Shown one piece after another: positions 18,946-26,074 of a stretch of DNA of 64,000 bases. Both the position numbers and the translations under genes were made by a program. This DNA comes from Brevibacterium yomogidense (GTDB lineage: Bacteria; Actinomycetota; Actinomycetes; Actinomycetales; Brevibacteriaceae): positions 124,001-188,000 of the forward strand of contig NZ_FWFF01000014.1 in the NCBI RefSeq assembly GCF_900163715.1, read 5' to 3'. Each line of letters starts with the position of its first letter. Within the stretch, counting starts at the first letter, position 1. The notes beneath the pieces are model-generated. The model searched no databases and was not told the DNA's origin. It worked only from the letters and a program-made list of their open reading frames with translations.

Positions 18946-19727
18946 CGGTCCTCGACGACATCATCGCGGGAGTCCGCGAGGACCTCGGACCACGCCGACG
19001 GGAGCGGTCCCTGCACGACGTCCGCGCAGCGGCCGCTGACGCCGCACCGGCGCGCCCCTTCCCGCCGGAGTCCGGCTTCGGCCTCATCTGCGAGGTGAAG
19101 CGCTCGTCGCCGTCGAAGGGCGCGCTCGCGGACATCGCCGATCCCGCCGCCCTGGCCACCGCCTATGCCGGGGGCGGGGCCGCCGCGATCAGCGTGCTGA
19201 CGGAGCGACGTCGGTTCGGCGGCTCACTCGCAGACCTCGACGCAGTGCGCGCTGCGGTGGACATCCCCGTGCTGCGCAAGGACTTCATGGTCGACGAGTA
19301 CCAGTTCTACGAAGCGCGCGCCCACGGTGCGGACATCGTCCTCCTCATCGTCGCCGCGCTCGATGACGCACAGCTGCAGGACCAGCTGGCGCTGGCCTCC
19401 GAGCTGGGCATGGCGGCGCTCGTGGAGACCCACACGGTCGACGAGCTCGAACGCGCGAGTGCGGTCGGCGCGAGCCTCGTGGGTGTCAACACCCGCAATC
19501 TCAAGGACCTGAGCGTCGACCCCGCGCGGTTCGCCGCGCTCGCACCGCACGCCCCGTCGGGCGCCGTGCTCGTCGCTGAGTCGGGCGTGAGCGATGCGGA
19601 GACCGTCGCCCAGTACGCACGCGCCGGCGCTCACCTGGGACTCGTCGGCGAGGCGCTCGTCATCGGCGGCGACCCCCAGTCCGCAGTCGCCGCATTCACC
19701 GAAGCAGGGCGGGCAGCGCGTCCGTGA
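18942..19727 (+). CDS. trpC: Indole-3-glycerol phosphate synthase
   Basis: Closes the indole ring from CdRP. The 261-residue barrel shows the catalytic lysine motif [10 protein letters not shown] near 46, [12 protein letters not shown] near 108, [10 protein letters not shown] near 180 and AESGV near 211. There is no fused TrpF domain; in actinobacteria the isomerase step is usually done by the bifunctional HisA (PriA), which is not encoded in this window. The start is GTG, overlapping the preceding gene. Confidence 0.96.
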   Translation: MTVLDDIIAGVREDLGPRRRERSLHDVRAAAADAAPARPFPPESGFGLICEVKRSSPSKGALADIADPAALATAYAGGGAAAISVLTERRRFGGSLADLDAVRAAVDIPVLRKDFMVDEYQFYEARAHGADIVLLIVAALDDAQLQDQLALASELGMAALVETHTVDELERASAVGASLVGVNTRNLKDLSVDPARFAALAPHAPSGAVLVAESGVSDAETVAQYARAGAHLGLVGEALVIGGDPQSAVAAFTEAGRAARP

Positions 19728-19773
19728 GACGCGCGTGAGCGCCCGACCGCACCACGCCACGAGGAGCGACCAC

Positions 19774-21006
19774 ATGATCGAGCAGTTCTCCCGTCCCGAC
19801 TCCGACCTTCCGCAGGGGCCGCGATTCGGCGAGTTCGGAGGGCGGTACATCCCCGAAGCACTCGTCCCCGCGTGCGAGGAGATCGAGGAGGCGTTCGGAA
19901 AGGCGGTCCTGGACGAGGAGTTCCGGGCCGAGTACCGCCGGCTGCTCGACGAGTACGTCGGCCGGCCCAGTCTGCTGAGCGAGGCCGCGCGGTTCTCCGA
20001 GCACGCGGGCGGTGCCCGCATCCTGCTCAAGCGCGAGGACCTCAACCACACCGGCAGCCACAAGATCAACAACGCGCTGGGCCAGGCGCTGCTCGCCAAG
20101 AGGCAGGGCAAGACCCGTCTCATCGCGGAGACCGGCGCGGGTCAGCACGGCGTCGCCACCGCGACCGCCGCCGCCCTCATGGGCATGGAGTGCCGGATCT
20201 ACATGGGGGCCGTCGACGTGGAGCGCCAGGCTCTCAACGTCGCCCGGATGAACCTGCTGGGTGCTGAGGTGACCGCCGTGGACGCGGGATCCCGCACCCT
20301 CAAGGACGCGATCAACGAGACGTTCCGCGACTGGGTCGCATCCGTGGAGAGCACCCACTACGTGTTCGGCACGGTCGCCGGCCCGCACCCGTTCCCCGTC
20401 CTGGTGCGCGAGTTCCAGCGCATCATCGGGCTGGAGGCGCGCGGACAGGTGATCGAGCGGACCGGAGGTCTGCCGGACGCCGTCGTCGCCTGCGTGGGCG
20501 GGGGATCCAACGCCATCGGCGCATTCCACGCATTCATCCCGGACGAGGGCGTGCGGCTCGTCGGCTGTGAAGCCGCAGGCGACGGCATCGAGACGCCCCG
20601 TCATGCCGCGACCCTGACGAAGGGCTCCGTCGGAGTCCTCCACGGTGCGAAGTCGTACCAGCTGCAGGACGAGGACGGTCAGACGCAGGAGAGCCACTCG
20701 ATCTCCGCTGGGCTGGACTACTCCGGGGTGGGTCCCGAGCACGCATGGCTGCACGCGAGCGGTCGGGGGGAGTACCGCCCGGTCACCGACGCGGAGGCGA
20801 TGGACGCGTTCCGACTGCTCTGCCGCACAGAGGGGATCATCCCGGCGATCGAGAGCTCCCACGCGCTCGCGGGCGCCCTCGACCTGGGCCGGGAGCTCGG
20901 ACCGGAAGCGACGATCCTCGTCTGCCTCTCCGGCCGCGGCGACAAGGACGTGACGACCGCCGGACGCTGGTTCGGCTACCTGGACTCGGAGGGGGAGACG
21001 GCATGA
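19774..21006 (+). CDS. trpB: Tryptophan synthase beta subunit
   Basis: Condenses indole with serine using PLP. The protein is 410 residues. The PLP lysine is K97 in [14 protein letters not shown]; the phosphate-binding GGGSNAIG is near 242, and [12 protein letters not shown] near 120 is the conserved glutamate loop. I chose ATG 19774 because GAGGAGCG lies just upstream; a GTG at 19735 in the same frame would add thirteen non-conserved residues. The stop overlaps trpA (ATGA), as expected for the alpha2-beta2 complex. Confidence 0.96.
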   Translation: MIEQFSRPDSDLPQGPRFGEFGGRYIPEALVPACEEIEEAFGKAVLDEEFRAEYRRLLDEYVGRPSLLSEAARFSEHAGGARILLKREDLNHTGSHKINNALGQALLAKRQGKTRLIAETGAGQHGVATATAAALMGMECRIYMGAVDVERQALNVARMNLLGAEVTAVDAGSRTLKDAINETFRDWVASVESTHYVFGTVAGPHPFPVLVREFQRIIGLEARGQVIERTGGLPDAVVACVGGGSNAIGAFHAFIPDEGVRLVGCEAAGDGIETPRHAATLTKGSVGVLHGAKSYQLQDEDGQTQESHSISAGLDYSGVGPEHAWLHASGRGEYRPVTDAEAMDAFRLLCRTEGIIPAIESSHALAGALDLGRELGPEATILVCLSGRGDKDVTTAGRWFGYLDSEGETA

Positions 21007-21803
21007 GCACGACGACGCGAGAGGACCGCGGCAGCGCGGCGGCACTGGCCGCGTGCAGGTCGGAGGGCCGCTCCGCCCTGATCGGCTACCTCCCCGTGGG
21101 GTATCCGGACGTCCCCGGGTCGGTGGATGCCGTCCGCGCACTGGTGGCCGGCGGTGCGGACATGGTCGAGATCGGGATGCCGTACACGGATCCGGGCCTC
21201 GATGGTCCGGTCATCGAAGCGGCCAGCGTCAAGGCACTGAGCGGCGGAGTCCGCGTGGCTGATGTCTTCACCGCGGTGCAGGCGGCAGCGGACGCGGGGG
21301 CGACCCCCGTCGTCATGAGCTACTGGAACCTCATCCTGCAGTACGGCGTCGACGCCTATGCGCGCGACCTCGCCGCAGCCGGCGGGGTCGGCATCGTCAC
21401 CCCCGACCTCATCCCGGACGAGGCCGACGAATGGATCGCCGCCTCGGACGCCCACGACCTCGACCGGATCTTCCTCGTCGCGCCGTCCTCGTCCCCCGAC
21501 CGGATCTCGGCGGTCGTCGAGGCGAGTCGCGGCTTCGTCTACGCGGCCTCGACGATGGGTGTGACCGGGACGCGTGCGGAGGTCGGCGGGAAGGCCGCGG
21601 GCCTCGTGGCCGATACGCGCGCCGCGGGCGCCCGGAACGTGTGCGTGGGCCTCGGCGTCTCGACTCGCGAGCACGCGGCAGAGGTCGCCTCCTACGCCGA
21701 CGGCGTGATCGTAGGATCGGCCTTCGTCCGTGCGCTGACCGAGGGCGGCTCGGCCGCCGTCGGCCGTGCGGCAGAGCAGTTCGCGGAGGGCGTGCGTGAC
21801 TGA
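21003..21803 (+). CDS. trpA: Tryptophan synthase alpha subunit
   Basis: Cleaves indole-3-glycerol phosphate and channels indole to TrpB. The 266-residue barrel has the catalytic Glu and Asp in [15 protein letters not shown] near residues 55-70, a slightly divergent version of the usual ELGVPFSDPx[14 protein letters not shown] near 180 is the phosphate-binding loop. It overlaps trpB by four bases and lgt by eight. Confidence 0.95.
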   Translation: MSTTTREDRGSAAALAACRSEGRSALIGYLPVGYPDVPGSVDAVRALVAGGADMVEIGMPYTDPGLDGPVIEAASVKALSGGVRVADVFTAVQAAADAGATPVVMSYWNLILQYGVDAYARDLAAAGGVGIVTPDLIPDEADEWIAASDAHDLDRIFLVAPSSSPDRISAVVEASRGFVYAASTMGVTGTRAEVGGKAAGLVADTRAAGARNVCVGLGVSTREHAAEVASYADGVIVGSAFVRALTEGGSAAVGRAAEQFAEGVRD

Positions 21804-22953
21804 TCTCCTCGCATCCATCCCGTCGCCCGGCTGGAGCGGGTTCGACATCGGGCCGCTGCGCATCCACGCCTACGCACTGTGCATCCTCGTGGGCATCGTG
21901 CTGGCGCTGTGGCTCACGAACCGGCGCTGGCAGGCGCGGGGAGGGACCGAGGACGACCTGTGGACGCTCGCGATCTGGGCGATCCCGTCCGGCATCATCG
22001 GCGGTCGCATCTACCACGTCCTCTCCACCCCGGACCCCTATTTCGGGCCGGACGGCGACCCCGTCGCCGCGCTCTACATCTGGAACGGCGGGCTCGGCAT
22101 CTGGGGAGCCGTCGCGCTGGGTGTGCTCGTGGTGCTGTTCGTGTGCCGCAGGCACGGGTTCCGCTTCACCTCGTTCCTCGATGCGGCCGCTCCGGGACTC
22201 ATCCTCGCCCAGGCCGCGGGGAGGTGGGGCAACTGGTTCAACCAGGAGCTCTTCGGCGCGCCCACCGATCTGCCGTGGGGACTGGAGATCGACAGGACCA
22301 GTCCGACGTGGCCGGACCCCTCGCTTCCCGCGGACACGCTGTTCCACCCGACCTTCCTCTACGAATCGCTGTGGAACGTCATCGGCTGCTTCGTCCTGCT
22401 GTGGGCGGGCCGCCGCTTCTCGCTGTGGCGCGGCCAGGTGTTCTTCCTCTACCTCGCCTACTACACACTGGGGCGCGTGTGGATCGAGGCGCTGCGCATC
22501 GATGACGCGGAGCACATCCTCGGTCTGCGCCTGAACGTGTGGACCTCGATCGTGATCTTCCTGCTGGGCGTCGTGCTGCTGGTCGTCTCGCGGTCTCGCC
22601 ACGGCGGTGGGGAGAACACCGCGTACACCGACGATCGGCCACGACCGGATGCGGACGGTTCCGCACCCGTGACCGGCAATGGATCCGGCTCCGGTTCCGG
22701 CTCGACCTCAGTGGACCGGACCGTCGCAGCAGACGGCACCACCGCAGCAGAGGGCACGAGCGCAGCCGGCGGCGCGAGGGACGGCGAGCAGCCGGCGCGT
22801 CGCGGAGGCTTCGGATTCTTCGGTGCCGTGACCTCGGCGATCTCCATCGTTCCGCAGCTGACCGGACGGTCTGAGCCGAAGGCGGACACGGACGCACGGG
22901 ACACGGAGGAGCAGCAGGGACCACCGGATCCGAGGGGCACGACCGAGTCGTAG
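21796..22953 (+). CDS. lgt: Prolipoprotein diacylglyceryl transferase
   Basis: Adds diacylglycerol to the lipobox cysteine of prolipoproteins at the plasma membrane. The seven-helix core occupies about residues 1-275, with the signature GRWGNWFNQELFG near 140 and the HPTFLYESLWN segment near 180. A tail of about 115 residues follows, rich in Gly, Ser, Asp and Thr with a GSGSGSGS run, then a short hydrophobic patch (GGFGFFGAVTSAIS). Long tails on Lgt are seen in some actinobacteria; their role is not known. The start is GTG inside the end of trpA. Confidence 0.95.
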   Translation: MTDLLASIPSPGWSGFDIGPLRIHAYALCILVGIVLALWLTNRRWQARGGTEDDLWTLAIWAIPSGIIGGRIYHVLSTPDPYFGPDGDPVAALYIWNGGLGIWGAVALGVLVVLFVCRRHGFRFTSFLDAAAPGLILAQAAGRWGNWFNQELFGAPTDLPWGLEIDRTSPTWPDPSLPADTLFHPTFLYESLWNVIGCFVLLWAGRRFSLWRGQVFFLYLAYYTLGRVWIEALRIDDAEHILGLRLNVWTSIVIFLLGVVLLVVSRSRHGGGENTAYTDDRPRPDADGSAPVTGNGSGSGSGSTSVDRTVAADGTTAAEGTSAAGGARDGEQPARRGGFGFFGAVTSAISIVPQLTGRSEPKADTDARDTEEQQGPPDPRGTTES

Positions 22954-22973
22954 CGGCGGTCCGCGCCCGGACG

Positions 22974-23000
22974 GCGAGACCACTGTGAGAGAGGTCTCGC
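22974..23000 (+). terminator. Hairpin after lgt
   Basis: GCGAGACC and GGTCTCGC form a perfect 8-bp stem around an 11-base loop in the 123-base gap between lgt and pyk. There is no T-run, so this is a probable but unproven terminator of the trp-lgt unit. Confidence 0.45.
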
Positions 23001-23064
23001 ACGAGGACGCTGCGCGAGTGTCCGCACCGCGGTCCGATGCAGGTGCGGGACGCCGCCGGTCGAC

Positions 23065-23070
23065 TAGGCT
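23065..23070 (+). promoter_or_regulatory. -10 box of a leaderless pyk promoter
   Basis: TAGGCT ends six bases before the pyk ATG, so +1 falls on the start codon. No ribosome site is present. Confidence 0.65.
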
Positions 23071-23076
23071 GACGGC

Positions 23077-24543
23077 ATGAGGCATGCCAAGATCGTTGCG
23101 ACACTCGGACCTGCACAGACTTCCTACGAAGACATGCGCGCGCTCCTCGATGAGGGGATGAACGTCGCGCGCTTCAACATGAGCCACGGCTCCCATGCAG
23201 ACCACGAGCAGAGGCTCGCATGGCTGCGCCAGGCGTCGGAGGACGCCGCCCGTCCCGTCGCGGTGCTCGTCGACCTGCAGGGCCCGAAGATCCGCGTCGG
23301 CACATTCGCCGACGGGCAGAAGCCGACCCTGGTCGCCGGGGAGCAGTTCACCATCACCACCCGTCCGGTCGACGGCACGGACCGGATCGTGAGCACGTCG
23401 TACGCGGGCCTGCCCGGGGACGTGCAGCCGGGCGACCCGCTCCTCGTCGACGACGGACGCATCCAGCTGCGCGCCCGCGAGGTGACGGAGACGGACATCA
23501 TCACGGAGGTGGAGATCCCCGGCCGGATCTCCGACCACAAGGGGATCAACCTCCCCGGCGTGGCCGTCTCCGTCCCCGCGATGACGGAGAAGGACCTCGA
23601 GGACCTCCGCTGGGGCCTGCGCGCGGGCGCGGACTGGGTCGCACTGAGCTTCGTCCGCGGGCCGGAGGACGTGCTCGACGTGCGCCGCATCATGGACGAG
23701 GAGGGCATCCGCGTCCCCGTCATGGCGAAGCTCGAGAAGCCGCAGGCCGTCGATCGTCTGCGCGACATCGTGGCGGCGTTCGACGGAATCATGGTCGCCC
23801 GTGGCGACCTGGGCGTCGAGCTGCCGCTGGAGCACGTGCCGCTCGTGCAGAAGCGGGCGATCGAGATCGCGCGCCGCCAGGCCAAGCCCGTCATCGTCGC
23901 GACCCAGATGCTCGAATCGATGATCGAGGCGCCCCGGCCCACCCGGGCGGAGGCCAGCGACTGCGCGAATGCCGTGCTCGACGGCGCAGACGCCCTCATG
24001 CTGTCGGGGGAGTCGTCCGTGGGCGCGTACTGGCTGGACTCGGTGCGCACCATGGCGCGGATCATCGAATCGACGGAGCGCGAGGGGCTCGATCGCATCC
24101 CCTCCCTGGGCAGCACGCCGCACACCCGCGGCGGTGCGATCACGGCCGCCGCGGCGCAGATCGCAGAGCAGCTGAACATCGACCTGCTGTGCACGTTCAC
24201 GCAGTCGGGCGACTCCGTGAGGCGGATGTCGCGACTGCGCCAGCGCCGCCCGATCATCGCCTTCACCCCGGACCCCAGGGTGCGGAACCAGATGGAGCTC
24301 AGCTGGGGGGTCCGCAGCCACCTCGTGCGCTCCGTGCACCACACGGACCAGATGGCGCGCCAGGTCGACAAGGTGCTCCTGAGCTTCGGCGAGGGGGAGG
24401 ACGGTCAGCTCTGCGTGATCGTCGCGGGCTCGCCTCCCGGGATCGTCGGATCGACGAATGCGCTGCGGGTGCACGTGCTCGGCGATGCCCTGCGCGGCAC
24501 TGCGGCGGCGTACCGCGACGAGGTCGACGACGAAGGAGTCTGA
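23077..24543 (+). CDS. pyk: Pyruvate kinase
   Basis: Last ATP-forming step of glycolysis. The protein is 488 residues. It opens directly with the catalytic core (KIVATLGPAQTSYEDM, then MNVARFNMSHGSHADH), has a B domain near 70-165, the substrate-site lysine motif VPVMAKLEKPQAV near 215, and ATQMLESMIEAPRPTRAE near 272. The C-terminal allosteric domain is complete. A leaderless start is supported by the -10 spacing. gap, pgk and tpiA of the same pathway are at 49-52 kb. Confidence 0.96.
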   Translation: MRHAKIVATLGPAQTSYEDMRALLDEGMNVARFNMSHGSHADHEQRLAWLRQASEDAARPVAVLVDLQGPKIRVGTFADGQKPTLVAGEQFTITTRPVDGTDRIVSTSYAGLPGDVQPGDPLLVDDGRIQLRAREVTETDIITEVEIPGRISDHKGINLPGVAVSVPAMTEKDLEDLRWGLRAGADWVALSFVRGPEDVLDVRRIMDEEGIRVPVMAKLEKPQAVDRLRDIVAAFDGIMVARGDLGVELPLEHVPLVQKRAIEIARRQAKPVIVATQMLESMIEAPRPTRAEASDCANAVLDGADALMLSGESSVGAYWLDSVRTMARIIESTEREGLDRIPSLGSTPHTRGGAITAAAAQIAEQLNIDLLCTFTQSGDSVRRMSRLRQRRPIIAFTPDPRVRNQMELSWGVRSHLVRSVHHTDQMARQVDKVLLSFGEGEDGQLCVIVAGSPPGIVGSTNALRVHVLGDALRGTAAAYRDEVDDEGV

Positions 24544-24582
24544 GCAGCGCGGGCCCGTCCCACCGGGGAGCGCACCACGACG

Positions 24583-24635
24583 ACGGCGAGGCGGTCGGTC
24601 CACATCTGCGGGATGTGGACCGACCGCCTCGCTGT
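24583..24635 (+). terminator. Long hairpin between pyk and tRNA-Leu
   Basis: A perfect 21-bp stem (24586-24606 with 24612-24632) around the loop TGCGG, extendable by three more pairs including one G-U. There is no T-tract on either side. It lies between the converging pyk and tRNA-Leu genes and could stop transcription from both sides. Confidence 0.75.
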
Positions 24636-24674
24636 GTGAGACACCGCACACTGAGACACCGCACACGGAGTCAG

Positions 24675-24759
24675 TGGTGCCGGATGAGGGACTCGAACCC
24701 TCACACCCGAAGGCGGCGCATTTTGAGTGCGCTGCGTCTACCGATTCCGCCAATCCGGC
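24675..24759 (-). tRNA. tRNA-Leu (anticodon CAA)
   Basis: Read on the minus strand, the 85-base gene has the acceptor pair GCCGGAT/ATCCGGC, a D arm with GGTAGAC, an anticodon stem GCGCA/TGCGC around loop CTCAAAA (anticodon CAA, reading UUG), a long variable arm (CGCCTTCGGGTG) as in class II tRNAs, a T arm GAGGGTTCGAGTCCCTC, and an encoded CCA. It is the only tRNA gene I see in the window. No attachment-site duplication or integrase is nearby. Confidence 0.95.
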
Positions 24760-24848
24760 CCAAGGGAAGTGTAGACGACGGACACGCGCCCCGCGCGTCG
24801 AGGACGCCATCCGGAGCCACCGATCGTGCTCCCGCGGGCGACCGGCGG

Positions 24849-24854
24849 TACGAT
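24849..24854 (+). promoter_or_regulatory. -10 box of the pdtaR promoter
   Basis: TACGAT ends seven bases before GTG 24862, giving a leaderless or one-base leader transcript. Confidence 0.55.
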
Positions 24855-24861
24855 GGGGCGC

Positions 24862-25482
24862 GTGACCGATAACGAAGAGACCCCCAGCACCGAACAGGGA
24901 CCCGTCCGGCGCGTCGTCGTGGCGGAGGACGAGGCCGTCATCCGGCTCGACATCGTGGAGATGCTCCGCGAAGTCGGCTACGACGTGGTCGGTGAGGCCG
25001 CGGACGGCGAATCAGCGATCCGCCTCGCGGAGGAGCTGCGTCCCGACCTCGTGGTGATGGACATCAAGATGCCCGTGCTCGACGGCATCTCCGCCGCAGA
25101 GCGGATCGCGAAGGCGCGGATCGCGCCCGTCGTCCTCCTGACCGCCTTCTCGCAGAAGGAGCTCGTCGAGCGCGCGCGCGACGCCGGTGCGATGGCGTAC
25201 GTCGTGAAGCCCTTCAGCGCGAACGACCTGCTGCCGGCACTCGAGATCGCGCTGTCCCGCCACGCGGAGATCACGGCCCTCGAATCGGAGATCTCCGATC
25301 TCACGGATCGGTTCGAGACCCGCAAGCTCGTCGAGCGTGCGAAGGGCCTCCTCATCTCGTCGATGGGGCTCACGGAGCCGGAGGCGTTCCGCTGGATCCA
25401 GAAGACGTCGATGGACCGCCGGCTCACCATGCGCGAAGTCGCGGAGACGGTGCTCAACCAGATCGGCTCGGCGAAGAAGTGA
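24862..25482 (+). CDS. pdtaR: ANTAR-domain response regulator (PdtaR-like)
   Basis: A 206-residue two-domain regulator. The receiver domain (about 17-130) has the acidic pocket AEDEAV and the phosphorylation site D67 in LVVMDIKMPVLDG, with the conserved Thr and Lys in LLTAFS and VVKPFS. The ANTAR RNA-binding domain follows (about 145-200, ERAKGLLISSMGLTEPEAF). Phosphorylated ANTAR proteins bind paired hexaloop RNA and prevent termination; in mycobacteria the partner kinase is PdtaS. No kinase gene is adjacent here. GTG 24862 is chosen for its leaderless -10 spacing; an upstream in-frame start at 24826 would precede the predicted +1. Confidence 0.92.
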   Translation: MTDNEETPSTEQGPVRRVVVAEDEAVIRLDIVEMLREVGYDVVGEAADGESAIRLAEELRPDLVVMDIKMPVLDGISAAERIAKARIAPVVLLTAFSQKELVERARDAGAMAYVVKPFSANDLLPALEIALSRHAEITALESEISDLTDRFETRKLVERAKGLLISSMGLTEPEAFRWIQKTSMDRRLTMREVAETVLNQIGSAKK

Positions 25483-25486
25483 GCAC

Positions 25487-25507
25487 GGGCGGCGCAGCGC
25501 GCCGCCC
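25487..25507 (+). terminator. Hairpin between convergent pdtaR and thioesterase genes
   Basis: GGGCGGCGC and GCGCCGCCC form a perfect 9-bp stem around AGC, with one more C-G pair outside. It starts four bases after the pdtaR stop and is followed by the end of the minus-strand thioesterase gene, so it may act in both directions. Confidence 0.6.
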
Positions 25508-25532
25508 GGTCCTCAGGACGGACACAGGTCCC

Positions 25533-25982
25533 TCAGGACGAACCCAGAACCATATTGGAGATGCGGACGATCGACAGGAGTCGGTCGTCCGCATCAGTCA
25601 TCCTCACCTCGTGGTTGAACAGGCGCCGGCCGCCGTGCAGCACCTGGGCCCGGGCGTAGACGGTCCCGGACGTGATCGATCTGAGATGGGTCGCATTGAG
25701 GTCGACGCCGACCACCGGGGCGCCTGACCGCACTGCCGCGTGCATCGACGCGAGCGTCTCCGCGATGACCACGTACCCGCCGCCGTGGAAGAGGCCCGCC
25801 GGCTGGAGATTGCCCGCGACGGGGCAGGTTCCCTCGATCCAGTCCCAGCCGAGCCGTGCGACCTCGATCCCCATCCGTGCCACGAGGGTGTCGGACGGGA
25901 TCTCCCACGCGTCGACGAGGCGCGCGTACTCCGCTTCCTCCATATCCGGTGACAGGGCGGGGAAGGTGGGGCTCTGACTCAT
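25533..25982 (-). CDS. PaaI-type hotdog thioesterase
   Basis: A 149-residue hotdog-fold protein. The long helix region carries GNLQPAGLFHGGGYVVIAETLAS (about 58-80), matching the PaaI/YbgC-like HGG motif and the catalytic acidic residue that follows. Members hydrolyse acyl-CoA or aryl-CoA thioesters; the substrate cannot be called. On the minus strand CAGGAG lies six bases before ATG 25982. It is divergent from polA and converges on pdtaR; a thioesterase in this location is common in actinobacteria. Confidence 0.85.
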   Translation of the reverse strand: MSQSPTFPALSPDMEEAEYARLVDAWEIPSDTLVARMGIEVARLGWDWIEGTCPVAGNLQPAGLFHGGGYVVIAETLASMHAAVRSGAPVVGVDLNATHLRSITSGTVYARAQVLHGGRRLFNHEVRMTDADDRLLSIVRISNMVLGSS

Positions 25983-26040
25983 CGTGTCTCCTGGTGGGCA
26001 TGTCTGGTGGGTGTTCTCGGACGCTCGCACGTCCGGTCCC

Positions 26041-26046
26041 ACTCTA
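26041..26046 (-). promoter_or_regulatory. -10 box of the thioesterase promoter
   Basis: On the minus strand the sequence reads TAGAGT, giving a start site near 26034 and a leader of about 50 bases. It lies only 17 bases from the oppositely oriented polA -10 box, so the two promoters are back to back. Confidence 0.45.
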
Positions 26047-26062
26047 GCGATCCGGTGCCCGG

Positions 26063-26068
26063 TACCCT
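26063..26068 (+). promoter_or_regulatory. -10 box of a leaderless polA promoter
   Basis: TACCCT ends six bases before the polA GTG. No ribosome site precedes the gene. Confidence 0.65.
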
Positions 26069-26074
26069 GGGATC

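Noticed and set aside
22670..22715. Short GGMTCC-type repeats in the lgt tail as a CRISPR or regulatory repeat
   Set aside because: They are in frame and encode Gly-Ser pairs; there are no spacers.
24675..24759. tRNA-Leu as an integration site for a mobile element
   Set aside because: No integrase, no direct repeat of the tRNA 3' end and no accessory genes lie on either side; the neighbours are core genes in conserved order.
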